64,000 bases of DNA, from assembly GCA_013368315.1 (NCBI GenBank), contig JAACJM010000354.1:1-64000 (forward strand), in the 5' to 3' direction. Each line of letters begins with the position of its first letter. Within the stretch, counting starts at the first letter, position 1. A program made the position numbers and the translations under genes. The notes beneath the pieces were generated by a model, which saw only the letters and a program-made list of their open reading frames with translations, was not told the origin of the DNA and searched no databases. The DNA comes from Tetrapyrgos nigripes (taxonomy: Eukaryota > Basidiomycota > Agaricomycetes > Agaricales > Campanellaceae). This document shows, in pieces, positions 10,577 through 22,500 of this stretch.

Positions 10577-11984
10577 CCAGTGAAAAACGACACAGAGCAG
10601 AGCCGACTGAAAACCGACCAAAATCGACTGTGTCCGGCCCAGCTGAAATGGTGGGCCTTGTCAGCTCCAGTCGGTAGTAGTCGTAGGGACTCGTAGAATT
10701 TTACATGCAGCATGACAGATTCCGACTGGATCTTGCTTGACCCGACTGGTTTGTGCTGGTTACGGCACTCAGATAAATGCCTGTAGTGTCAGATAGCATC
10801 GGACCTAATCAGATTTCAGCGGGCATTTCATCTCAGACAGGATCAGAAATACATATAATTATCAGCTTCTACTACGTTACACGATATCTGACTATATCCA
10901 ACTACAACTGCATAATACAAAGTCCAGATCCTAACAAGAAAACCAAAGGTGAACCAAGTTTACTAAGTCTGCAGTGGTGCAAAACACGAAGTGGAAGAGG
11001 GATAGAGACAGCGAAACTCTGAAAAGCAAAGAATAAGAATGGCAACAAAAATAAATAAGAAGAGTACATACCACCCATTGTTCTTGCACTTATCAGCCGG
11101 TTTTTGACACGCCTAGAATCTAAATTAGTATTAAGTTAGGAACTACAGTAAAAGTCAAGACAAACTGCTTTAACTTCGAAGGTCTGTTGAGATCGAAGCT
11201 TAAAAAGTGAGACAGAAATCGAGGTAGAGACAAAAGACAGGTCAGCGTTACTCAATCCCAAATGAAAGAAAGCATTTACGCACCTGTAGTAGCCTATAAT
11301 TCGGGCCAGGCTGTTACTTCAGTACCTTGGAGCATCCCATCCACCCTGCCCGCATACAGCTTCGCCTAGCAAAGAGTCCTACCACATATTCCATGTAACT
11401 ATCTTCTAGAAGAATGGTCGTCGGCTTGTTGACGTGTTTGACGCATTCTGGTAGGTTGTTATAGTGTTTGGTGGTATCTAAAGGGAGATAGAGCCTCGCA
11501 TGTTAGCCTGCCATAGAGGAAAAGTCGAAATGACAATGCCGTGGAGAAGAGAGGAGGGAGGTAGTATGGATAGTGGGAGAGAGCAGGAGGGAGGGAGAGA
11601 GGGCCCGGGGAGATGTGGTGGAAGGGATGAAAGGACGTGTCATCCACATTGCACAAAGCAGAGCTTGAATGTTGCGGAGTTTGAAAGAGCTGGTTTAGAG
11701 CCGGACAAGGACAACAAGTTTGGACTTAGAAAAAAAAAGAGGAGATGGCGCGATGACAGGGAATTCGAGGATGATAGATAGAATATGAAGAGGAAACCAC
11801 TCTCTGTACGAGAGGATTCGATGGTGGAACTACTCAGATATGCTCAGCATCAATCTGACCGAGTCCAAGGATTTCTGAAAAGTCCTTGCCATATCAGATT
11901 TTATCTGTACAACTCAGTACAACTCGTATCTACTTGGAAATTTCAACATCCAGTCGGATCTCGTCTGTGTCATTTTTCACTGGG
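10577..11984. mobile_element. hAT-like non-autonomous transposon
   Basis: Termini are CCAGTGAAAAACGACACAG and, inverted, CCCAGTGAAAAATGACACAG. ACTTACAC is present on both flanks (10569-10576 and 11985-11992), an 8-bp duplication; the empty sequence ACTTACACCC survives in inverse form near 10273. Subterminal CCGACTG(G) words recur. CAGTG ends with 8-bp duplications are the hAT pattern. About 1.4 kb, no transposase ORF visible. Confidence 0.7.
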
Positions 11985-12938
11985 ACTTACACCCAGCCAA
12001 AACTGACTATGTGTAAATAGGACAAAATGTGCACATGAATATGAGCTCTTGCAGATATCCATTCAGTCAAATCAGAATTTTGCAGAAAAAAAACAATTTC
12101 TGCACAAAAGAATGGTGAAAAAGCAAATGGTATATTTCTGCATCTATCTGCGATAATATTCTATAAGAATCCCATCCAGCCCTGTCCACCTCAAAGTCCC
12201 TTCATAATAAGCCATACCAAGATCTAAGACAGAAGTTCCAGATGTATCGTCAGCAGAGATACTGAGCATGCATGATGTAGAACCTCATACCATGTACAGC
12301 TTTTGGCTCTTGCTCAAGAACGACATACTGGAAACTACTAACACATCAGAAAGGTTGAGAAGATGCAGCAAACATAGTAACTCACCATACTCTGGACCGC
12401 CTTGCACTAATACACTGCCTGAAGCGCACACACCCCATTCCTGCTACACAGATGCGTGAACATTAGCTTGTCTGAACCGGACTATTGCGAAGAGGAAAGG
12501 ATAGAGAGAGCAATAAAAAGCGGATTTCTGTGGCTGCACATCAGGGAAAAGGCTTGAGCATGTCTGGTACACACTGGGCTGGTGGTGGTAGTAAAGACAA
12601 CATGACGTGGCAAAGAGTGCCGAAGGTATCGGCATGAGTCACATGAAACTTTTGAGTCATGTTACCTACACGTGACCCTGATGCGTCGCGTTAAAAGGTC
12701 TTGCGTTCAGTTTCCATCGTCCTCGTTCTGTGTTATGCTAGATATTCCACTCCTACAAATGAGAATAGAAACACGTAAGTCAGTAATGAGAAAAATGTCT
12801 TAAGTTTTATGAAAAAAATGACAACTTAGACATTGAGAGTGTGGGAAACCTGAACGAGTGTGGGGATTTCGACTATGAGTGCGGAAAATTTCGGGTGTGT
12901 GCAGGTAAAAATAATAAAAGTGCAAATTGAACAGCATA

Positions 12939-13861
12939 GTGGTGAAGCCTGAGGGTGCATCCAGACCAAATCCAGGCAACAATTGGGCAACGACGATCTA
13001 GAATTGTTACAGTTGTTAGCTATGTAATCCCTGCATATCCATTGAGATCAGTTCCCGGGTTGAAGACGTTAGTATAGTTCCCATGAATAGACACGAAGAC
13101 GTTATCTGCAATAGTGAGAACTGGGATTTTTGACGTCAATACCTGAGTTGAAGACGTCCTTAGAGGTTCCAGTTGGTAACAGTGTGTAGTGAAAAGCAGA
13201 GGTTTTTGGGGTTGTGGTCGCAGGTAAGGGTACGGGTCCAAATTTCAAAACCCGCACTGACCTGTACCCATAGAGCAGACCTGCCATACCTGCCATCTAG
13301 AATATTTTACCAGTAGTTTGTAGTATCTTCAAGTTTGATACATTTTGTGTAGTAAATTTGAATGATTCATTGATAAAAATGATTTTATGGACTCACCATG
13401 TGAACGACAAGTGACACGCCGATTTTCACAGAGCCACAAACCCTAAAGACTGTGGCTGAACACTTGTGCAACGAAAAATCACTTTATCTTGTCAATAACA
13501 AATAATATTTGATGGTAAGTGTACTAAATAAGTATATACTAAATACATGCTTAGGGAGCAGGGGTTATTCCCCACAGGTACCAACCTGTACCCATACCCT
13601 GTGACAGGTATGTATTTACATAGTAGCCACTCAAGTACTGCCCGAAAGGGCCAGTAGATGTTTGTTTGTAGATACTTACATAATAAGGCTTTAGCTGACT
13701 TGTCTGCGTCCTCGACAAGCAGTTGACCTATTTATTGGTCAAAGTTATTTCTACTGGGTTTCTTGATGTAATTTCTGGTCCTTGAGCAGCTTTGACACAC
13801 TTTGAGGATAAGCTAAAGCAGGAGGAGGAGGCACAGGGAAAGTTGAGATAGAGTTTGGACA
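12939..13861. other. intergenic, no supported gene
   Basis: Short ORFs near 13020-13296 include two partial repeats of a GTTGAAGACGT segment and have no family signature. Nothing else is seen. Confidence 0.35.
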
Positions 13862-14110
13862 GAGTTGACAGTGGATATGTTGACAATGACAGTGATGTCA
13901 TAGTTGACGTCTACAGACTGTGTCAGATATTCGGTCACAGTTGGGAATGGTCGGCTTTCGTCAAGATGAAAAAGGGGTGGGAGATTGAGCCCGTGAAAAA
14001 GATTTGGGAGGTCACTCTGAGAACGAAACTGGGGCAAAGGGCCATTGCTTCACGTGGCAAATTATGAGGCCCTTTCATGTAGTCTAACTGGGGTAAGGGG
14101 TCACTGCTCC
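13862..14110 (+). repeat. dispersed repeat R1, copy 1
   Basis: Shares with several loci in this window the blocks GGGGTGGGAGATTGA, AAAAGATYTGGGAGGTC, CTGGGGYAAAGGGCC and CACRTGGCAAATTAYGAGGC. The last two blocks appear twice in succession here. Non-coding. Confidence 0.65.
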
Positions 14111-14777
14111 ACATGGCAAGTTACGAGGCCCAGAGGAATTACTAGAACCTTGCAAATTTATTGCTTACTTACTCTGATGCAAGGAAAATCACATAAAGTA
14201 TATATTGCTCATCGCAAACAGGAAAAAATATGTAGGAGATAGTCTTTAGTGTGACTGCATTCCGAGAGTAAAGAGTGAATGGCAATAGGGAACAAAAGAA
14301 GGTGAGTGTCGTGACAGTATTATTTTAGGGTATTTTCGTTCATTTTCTGTTTCTTTTCTTCATCAGTCACTGCCTTTTGATCATCGTTTTGTTCATCCTT
14401 TGCCCTATCTTTTGTTCATCTTTCCCTGATCATTTATGCACAGCTACTATCCCCTGTTTCATCATTTGTTCATCTTTTTATGATACATCTCTTACAGGGA
14501 CACTATGCACAGCTTGTTCATCTTTTGTTTATCTTTTTATGATACATCTCTTACAGGGACAACAGGCTGTACTTTGATTGTTCTGGACAGTTCTCTGATT
14601 CCTTTCTTTGCTTTACTCAGCTTTTATCTTTATTTCTGTTCTGTGTATATAAGCTTAGAGTAGTAGCTCCCTAGTCCCCATCTTGACCTCTTTGTCTTGG
14701 GACTAGGTGAGCATCTCATGTATTTCTTGTTTTCACTTAATATTAACTTTGTCTTGGGACTAGTCTCTCATTGTTAT

Positions 14778-15186
14778 TGTCAAGAACGTTGTCACTTAGC
14801 AATAACCACCCAAGTCACACAATAAACCAATAGATTGACGAGTTACAAACGAGACAATGTAGAAAGAGAGAGAGGATAAGAGAAGTGGTGGAGAAAAATA
14901 GAGGATGAGTAGCTGACTATACTCAACACTGCACTGTACTGAGAGCGGAGTGGAGACGAAGTGAACAGACTAAAGAACTAATTACAAGTCCTTTGGTATA
15001 TATGAAAAAGAAGTGAATTGAGAATAAGTGAATAGGTGAGAATGTCCATGGAGATAGGAATCGGAGGAGATAAATGATGTACATGTCAGATCAAGTGATG
15101 GTAACTGTAGACAGAGAATATGATGATGAAAGAAATGAATAGTAGTCTGTGGAGATAAGAAATGAATAGATCGGTGATTCGTGACA
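14778..15186 (-). repeat. gypsy 3' LTR
   Basis: 409 bp, nearly identical to 29049-29458; visible differences include GTGATTCG versus GCAATTTG near the outer end. Left in plus coordinates, therefore 3' for this minus-strand element. Confidence 0.9.
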
Positions 15187-15200
15187 CTACCCCCCTCTTA
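15187..15200 (-). other. gypsy polypurine tract
   Basis: Minus-strand AAGAGGGGGGTAG lies directly before the 3' LTR, as expected for the plus-strand primer of an LTR element. Confidence 0.7.
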
Positions 15201-15277
15201 TGATGAGCTTGCACCGGAGCTTGCATGTCGTTGTCCCTATTGTTTGGACAGGATAGATCCCATAGTCCCGTTTCCCA

Positions 15278-15709
15278 CTAGTCGTTAAGCCTTCTCTCCA
15301 TCTCTTTAGAAATCGCCTCCTCTTCTTCTTCGTCGTCCGTGTCCAAATCCCATAATGTTGTGGGGGTATGATGTCCCCAAGAGCCCCAACCGTCCGAGTC
15401 CCAACCTTTGTCGTTGTCGGGGTTACCCCACCCATCGTCGACCTTGTCGTTGGCTCCATTCCACCAATCATTGTAGAACCAATCGTTTGGGTCGTAGTTC
15501 CACGCAATTCATACGAAGAGGTTGATTCCATCTTCACGAGGGTCATATGGGACTTTAGTCCCAGAGAAGGTGAGTGATGTTTCAGGTGAGAATGAGAATG
15601 AGCTTTCGACAGTAGATGCAGTGGAGGTGGACATGTTTGTTGTGGAATTCCTGTTCGAGTGTAGGCTTTTTAAGATCTTTGCGTCTACATGGGTCCCTTG
15701 TTTTGGCAA
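15278..15709 (-). pseudogene. gypsy accessory ORF downstream of integrase
   Basis: An ORF starts 30 bases after the integrase stop (MPKQGTHVDAKILKS) in the same frame and would encode 143 aa ending MERRLND. The first half is Ser/Thr-rich. The second half is rich in Trp, Asp, Asn and Gly (for example NDWFYNDWWNG, DSDGWGSWG) and ends in a run of Asp/Glu. A TGA at 15511-15509 interrupts it, probably from CGA. Its position after the chromodomain is unusual for a simple gag-pol element. I do not know a function; an acidic tethering or packaging factor is speculation. Confidence 0.55.
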
Positions 15710-15739
15710 TGTTTTGACAGTGAAAGCTGTCTATCGGTG

Positions 15740-17140
15740 TCAGTACGCCTGTGGATGTTTCTGGTGGAATTCTTCAACCATGTCCGTTACGTTCGACAGG
15801 TTTGACGTGGGAACCCAAGAGTTCTCCGAGTCAGGGTAGTCTAACCATTTGATGAGATACTGAGTTTCTTTTCTATTTCTGGTGGGTTTGGAGTCTAGTA
15901 TTTTTTCCACGTCGTATTCTTCATCTGCGTCTAGCAACTCCGCGGGTGGTTCGGGGTAATTCGGTCCATGAGCGTCTGTTTCAACATATGGGGACAGTAA
16001 TGATGCGTGAAAGACGGGATGTATTCGCCAAGTTTTCGGTAATTTCAACTTGTAATTGACCTGACCGATTACTTCAATGACTTCGAATGGGCCATGGCGA
16101 TGATCAGATAACTTAGCTTTCAGTCTCGTCGTTTTTAGGTTTTTCCCGTCGAGTAATACCTTGTCCCCAATCTTGTAACCTGTCCATGGTATAGAATGGT
16201 TTCTGTGCTGGTTTTTCATTGTTTCCGCTGATGAAGTTAGACTGGCCTTGAGTTCATCTCTGAGTTGATTGAGATTTTCGAGCCGTTCTTCAACTGTCGG
16301 TAGGTTGGATGTTGGGTTGAATGTCGGGAAAAACCGCGGTTGATATCCGTGTAAGAGTTCGAATGGCGATTTTCCGGTTGCTGAGTGAACTCTAGTGTTG
16401 TGACTGAACTCCACATACAGTATGTAGTCCACCCAGTCTTCCTGTCGGTAGTTACAGAAAATCCATAAGAACTGTTCTAGTTCCTGGTTGTATTGTTCGG
16501 ATTCCCTGTTGCTCTGTGGGTGATAAGCTGTGCTGAGTGCTGATGTTATTCCGAGTTTCTTGTGGACCGCGGCCATGACTTTACTAGCGAACTGCGGTCC
16601 TCGATCAGAGATCATTTTATCCCACAGACCATATCGCCGCCATGTGTGATCAAGCAGGAGGTTGACTGTACCGTCGCTGTCAATTGTTTTTGTACAAGGT
16701 GATATGATGATGGTTTTTGTTGATCTGTCAACCACGACATGTACTGCATTGAATCCTTTACATTCAGGGAGATCCGTGATAAAGTCAGTAGTGATAGTTC
16801 CGAAAGGATGTTCTGGAATTTCGGTGGGTACCAGGGGAACTCGAGTCGGATGATTATTGGGTTTAGTTAACTGGCATTTGGCGCAACCGTTTACGTAGTC
16901 TCTGACAAAGACTGACATTCCTGGCCACCAGAATCCTCTGCTGACTAGTTCGTAGGTTTTGTATCTACCCGGGTGTCCCGCCGCTAGGGAGTCGTGGTGC
17001 AACTTCACAATGTCTCATCGAAGGTTGTCGTCAGCTGGGACATAGATTTTACCCCGGAACAATATAATCCCGTCTTTGTAGTTCCATTCCTGTAGATTTT
17101 TTACCAGAGACCGTGGTCCGTTCCATAGAATGACGTCGAG
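15740..17140 (-). pseudogene. gypsy integrase with chromodomain
   Basis: The zinc-binding HHCC domain (LHHDSLAAGHPGRYK ... CAKCQ) is followed by the catalytic core with ITTDFITDLP, ISDRGPQF and a final HPQSNRESEQ segment that carries the Glu. A chromodomain closes the protein (EYDVEKILDSK, YLIKWLDYP, NSWVPTSNL), placing the element among chromoviruses, whose chromodomain steers insertion towards marked chromatin. A TGA at 17017-17015 lies just before the HHCC domain; upstream of it (about 17250-17140) the frame is disturbed. From 17014 to the stop at 15740 the reading frame is open. Confidence 0.85.
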
Positions 17141-17250
17141 GGCACTCACTACTTCAAGGTCCCTTTTGGGGGACTCTTACAGTTCCTTGTCTGGTCACTC
17201 GAATTTGGAAAAATTTAGGATTGAGAAGGACCCTGTTAGCATTGTCGTTT

Positions 17251-19128
17251 TCAATTCCGACTCGGTGATCTGGTTCTGGACAATGGATCAGCTTCGTTAA
17301 GGCTTCCCAGGTTATGAAGGAGGGAGAACTCAAATTGTGTGAGGAATAAGGCCCAGCGTGCTTGTCGCCGGCTGAGTTTCTGAGCTGTCTGGAAGTATGT
17401 TAGGTTCTGGTGATCGGTCAAGATCTCGATGGAGTGTGGGGCTCCTTCCAGATAATGTCGCCATGCTTCTAGTGCTCGTATGATCGCAAGCAATTCTTTA
17501 TCATGGATGTCGTAGTTTCGTTCTGTCTCGGAGAGGGACTTGGAGATATAGGCTACCGGGTGCCATCGGTTGTCATCTCCGGTTTGCATGAGTATACCTC
17601 CTGTTGCATATTCTGATGCGTCAACTTCTACTCGATACGGTTTGGTATGGTCGGGGATCAGTAGGACTGGTTTAGATGTAAAGAAAGGATTCCTCTGTTT
17701 CTGTTCCCCAGCTCCACTGATTGTCCTTCCTTGTTAGGTCGAATAGTGGTCGTGCAATTGTCGAGAAGTCTTTGATGAACCGTCTGTAGAAGTTTCCGAA
17801 TCCTAGGAATGCTTGTACTTCTTTTACTGTCTTTGGTGTTGGCCATTCAATTACTCCTGCTACTTTAGCGGGATCCATTGCTAAAGTGTCATGGGAGACA
17901 ATTAGGCCCAAGAAGTCGACCTTATCAGTTTCAAACATGCATTTCTCGGGTTTTGCATATAAGTTGTTGTCTCGTAAACGTTGTAACACCTTTTGTACAA
18001 GTTCGCGATGTTCTGCTAAGTCGTGGGTGAATATGAGAATGTCATCCATATAAATAACGACCTTCCCTTGATCGATCAGATCCTTAAAGATTGTATTCAT
18101 CATTGCTTGAAAGGTGGCTGGTGAATTCATTAGTCCGAAAAACATAACTGTTGGTTCAAAGAGTCCTCAATTGGTTTTGAAGGCGGCTTTCCATTCATCT
18201 CCTTCCTTGATTCAGATGTTATTGTATCCCCATCGTAGATCGATCTTGGTGAATACGTGGGCGTTTTTGAGTTTGTCGATCAGTTCTGGGATAAGAGGTA
18301 AGGGATACGCGTTTTTTACGGTACCCTTGTTGAGTTCTCTGTAGTCTTGTACTGGTCGTAGTTTTCCGTCTTTCTTTTTAATGAAGAAGAAAGGACTCGC
18401 CATGGGTGATTTTGATGGTTTAATATATCCTTTGTCGAGGTTTTCATTTAAGAAGGAGTCTAACTCGGTTTGCTCGTTTGGTGAGAGAGGATATGTTTTG
18501 CACGTTTGTGGTTGAAAATCCTCTCATAGTTCGATTGCATGATCCCAGCTACTTCGTTGGGGTAAGCGTTCCGAGGTTTCTTTGTCGAATACCGACAAGT
18601 AATTGTGATATTGCTTGGGGATCTGCTCTTCTAGTGATGTCAGTTGATCCGGTTGATCTGTTGTTGACTCGTTTTCAGCAATTGGTTGTGCTTTTGTAAA
18701 AGCTGCTCGGATACTCAGCTTGGTTTTCGATAGTTCTTTGTCTTGATCTTTTGGGGTATCAATATATTCCATGGCTAGTTGGCTCCATTGGTGTGGAACG
18801 TTCCACTGTCCAGTTGTATCTTCGGAGGTTTGTAGTTCTCCTGATTCAATTTGTTTTGGGCGGGTGTTTTGAGATCGTAATCTTCGGCGTTGACCTGCTA
18901 TCTTTGGCTGTGCCACCGGTTTATAGTGTCCTGTGGGTTCTTTGTATAATACTTGGTACTCTCGATGGTACGTTCTAGGGTTGACTATTTCAGATTGTCT
19001 TGATTTCGTAGAATATGTATTCAACTTAGCTTTGATTTTTATCGGGGGTTTTTCCAGTACGCAGGTATCAACACAGTGTGTCAGGTTAACTTCCGAGGTT
19101 GCCCAATCAATTTCTGGGTTGTGGTGTT
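17251..19128 (-). pseudogene. gypsy reverse transcriptase and RNase H
   Basis: After the copia insertion the pol frame resumes with NPEIDWATSEVN and runs through a pre-RT region to RT motifs [54 protein letters not shown] and FLGFGNFYRRFI. RNase H follows (DKELLAIIRALEAWRHYL, ILTDHQNL). TGA codons break the RT frame at 18526-18524, 18214-18212 and 18169-18167, all at positions where Arg is expected, and a frameshift near 17690 puts RNase H in another frame. Catalytic YMDD is intact. The enzyme cannot be made from this copy. Confidence 0.88.
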
Positions 19129-19133
19129 CTAGC

Positions 19134-19458
19134 TGTTAAGCAGGCATGGTACGGCTTGTACACTACTAAACGCAGCAGCAACTACGCTACTTACCTGGGG
19201 ATAAGAGATAGCTTGTTAGGCTTGTTAGAGGCTTGTAGAGCGATGTGGGTTAAGTATAAAACTTGTTATTTGGAGGACTATCTACGAGTCCTTATATACC
19301 TTTGAGGATGTACAAATACATGTAAACTAATACTAGAGTAACAATAAGATTCTATTGTACTTGATAGTACAATGCTGGTTTCGTACACTATTGTCGTACT
19401 ACACTTATTGTCTATATAGATGACGTTGATGGCTGCAACTGAATGCGCCAATTCAACA
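19134..19458 (-). repeat. copia 1 3' LTR
   Basis: 325 bp, TGTTAAGCAGG...TTCAACA in plus reading; no difference from 25814-26138 seen by eye. Lacks a 43-bp stretch present in the copia 2 LTRs. A minus-strand TATATAAGG box lies at 19300-19291. Confidence 0.92.
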
Positions 19459-19468
19459 CTCCCCCTTG
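19459..19468 (-). other. copia 1 polypurine tract
   Basis: Minus-strand AAGGGGGAG directly precedes the 3' LTR. The same tract sits at 40122-40130 in copia 2. Confidence 0.75.
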
Positions 19469-19574
19469 CTAAGCAGCACGGTAGTGTGTGTAAGCATAGG
19501 TAGGCGCTGTAAGCAGCCATGGAAGGAAGGGATCAAGTGCCTCGACGTTTTCGATGCGATTTATAGGACTTTCT

Positions 19575-22500
19575 TCAATTATAAAACTGAAGTCCTAATT
19601 GATTCCTGAACTTCTCAAACTTTACTCGATCTAGAGCTTTAGTGAGTAGATCTGCAGGGTTATTGCTTCCTTCAATGAAGAATAACTTGACTGTCTCGTC
19701 GATGACTTTTTCTCGAACAAAATGATATCGAATATCAATGTGCTTGGTTCGCTTATCTGTGACAGGGTTTGATGCAATAAAAATTGATCCCTGATTGTCA
19801 CCGTAAATTGGAATAGCGTGGAGAGGATATTCAATTTCACTGAGAAGAGTCTTGAACCAGCATACTTGTCGACTGCAGTCACTAAGTGCCATGTATTCAG
19901 CTTCAGTTGAAGATAGGGCAACTGTCTTTTGTTGTCTAGACGTCCAGCTAAATGGTGCTTGGGCTAATTGTAGAAAGAAGCCAGTTTGAGATTTGCGAGA
20001 TCCAGGATCTGATCCCCAATCAGAGTCTGTATAGGCTGATAAGCCTTCTCCCCCTCGACCATTGTACACAAGAGCATATTTTCTAGTGCCAACGAGGTAA
20101 TGGCAAATATCTTTCGCCTTATTGAAGTGTTCTTGTGAGGGGTTTGCAGCAAATTGTGCAAGTTTTGTGACAGCAAAGGAAATATCAGGACGTGTTCCCA
20201 ACATTAAATAGAGTAAGGATCCGATTATCTCTTGATAACTTTGATGAAGAGTATGATTGACAGGAGTGTCTTCTGGAAGAGGGAGAGGGTGATAATTGCC
20301 GGGTAATGGGGTAGCAGAAGCTTTCGCGTTTTGCATTCCATATGTCTCTAGGATTTTATCCAGATAAGCGCACTGGTCTAAGGAGACCTTGCTGCCTTTC
20401 CTGGTAATTCTCATCCTAAGGAATTCTTTGGCATCACCTAGATCCCTACATTCCCATCTCTTCATAAAGTTTCCTTTGAGTCGTAAGACTAAGGTTTTGT
20501 TTGCTCCACAGAATAGAGCGTCATCCACATAGACTACGGCAATAACTATAGAATTTTCAATAAGGTTATTGTTGGCGTCATAGCGTTTATGAATGAAGAT
20601 TCCGGCATCGGAAATGATTCGTTTAAAACCAAGTTCCGCCATGGACTTATCAAGACTTTTCCACCACGCAAGTCCTGCTTGTTTGAGTCCGTAAAGAGCA
20701 CGAAGAAGCCGGACGACTTTATGCTCTTGTCCTTTTACTTTAAAGGCTTCCGGTTGTTCCATATAGATTTCTTCATCGAGTAAGCCATATAAGTAGGCTG
20801 ATCGGACGTCGACACCGGACACGTGCCAGCCCTTAAGTGCAGCTAAAGTGAAGATTAAGCGCACAGTCTCGAAACGAACAACAGGCGAATATATTTGATC
20901 AAAGTCTATGCCTTCGACCTGTGAAAAACCTTTTGCAACGAGTCTTGCCTTTTTACGACCATCAGTTTTTGATAACTTTCCTATCTGTAGGTCTTTCGAC
21001 CAATTCATAGGTGTCGCGCTTGCGAAGAGCCTCTAGTTCCTCGCGGCAAGCGACTTTCCATTCCTCTTGCTCAGCTATAGGTAAGCGAGCAATATCTTTG
21101 AATGTCCATTCGCGAATATTACAAACATTCGGTTGATTCCCATCATTTTTCGAAGTAATTTTCTGAATAAGCAAGTGGGAATCGATTTCTCCAGGAGCAA
21201 TTGCCTGCATAAGCAAGAAATTTATAGATACTCCCCCTTCCCGGCATGGTTCTGCCATTTCTTCTGATTCAGGGCGTGCAGAGTCATCACTCTCGGCTTG
21301 CTGCTCCCCCTGGGGTGCGCTTCCGGATGCAGAACTAGGTCCGGGAACCTGTTGCTCTGCAGCTTGTTGACGTCGGTTTTCTCTCCGAGCATCTCTCTCT
21401 GCTTTAGCTTTTGCTTCCGCTCTTTTATCAGCCGCGATTTGAGGTTCAAGATCGCGTGTAACTTGTACGGGGTGTTTATCTCCGTACTGTTTGTTTGGTT
21501 GACTAACACGCTCGCTTCGACATGTTGGTTCTCCGTAATTCCGTCTTGGTCTAGTGACTTTTCGAGGTGCCACAGGAGGTGGTGTCTCCCTTGGAGGTGG
21601 CGTTATAGGCCTTCTAGGTTCTAAGTCACTATCCGGGGATGAAGGCGGCGGATCCTGCTCAGGTTCGTCGTCACGAAGCTGATCAGGTCTCCTTATGGAA
21701 GGATGCGAGGAGGACGATGATTAAAATCTTCATCATCATCGTCAGGGATTGTTTGTGGTAGAGGAGTGTCATCATTCTGCGACGACTCGATAGGAAGTTG
21801 TTTCGAACTACGAGATTGAGTTTTACATCGAGGAAAGAAGTCTTCCTCAAACACGGCTTGTGGGGATGTAAATTCTGCATTGTTTGTACGCATGAAAAGA
21901 TTTCCACGTTCTCCCGGTGCTACACCAAGATATGTCATGAGTTCTGACTTGGAAGCGAGTTTGTTCTTTCGAGTTTCCTCGGGTTTAAAGACATAAGCTC
22001 CACAGCCAAAAACTTGCAAATGATCGATACGTGGTTTTTCCTTTTCAAGCATTTCAAATGGAGTTATCCATTTGTGTCGTCGTAAGGGAGTACGTCGATA
22101 GACATATAACCCGTGACGGACAGCATATTCCCACCAAGATTCAGGTAGACACGCTAGTTTCATCATTGCCAGTGCCTTATCCATTAGAGTGCGTATAAAG
22201 CGCTCGGCTCGACCATTCTGTTGATGAATGTATGGTGCACTGTTAAGGATTCTAATACCTTTCTCGAGTAACATCTCTCGGTAGGTACCTTTGATGAATT
22301 CACCACCCATATCAGACATCCACTGTTCGACTTTCGTCTTATATTGAGTTTCTACCATCGCAAGGAACTGGCGAGTGGCAGTTAGTGGTTGTTTTTTGTC
22401 TTTAAGAAGTCGTATCCAAGCATCTGAAGTGTAATCATCAAAGAAGACGAATATATACTTGTACTTGTGGTAGGATATCGTGGGGTATTCATGCAAATCC

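Larger units (their letters stand above)
8746..12938. mobile_element. outer copy of a TATGCTG-ended DNA transposon
   Basis: The outer copy consists of 8746-8766, then 10423-10576 and 11985-12938, about 1.1 kb once the nested inserts are removed. Both ends read TATGCTGTTCAAATTGCAC. Subterminal CCCGCACTC/CCCGCACAC words recur every 20-30 bases, as expected for transposase-binding iterons. It encodes no transposase, so it is non-autonomous. Flanks (GCCGTG on the left, GTGGTG on the right) match only partly, so its own target duplication is unclear. Superfamily is unassigned. Confidence 0.7.

Noticed and set aside
12268..12459. 63-codon ORF repeated inversely at 9793-9984
   Set aside because: It is the same stretch of the DNA transposon in both inverted copies, without conserved coding features.
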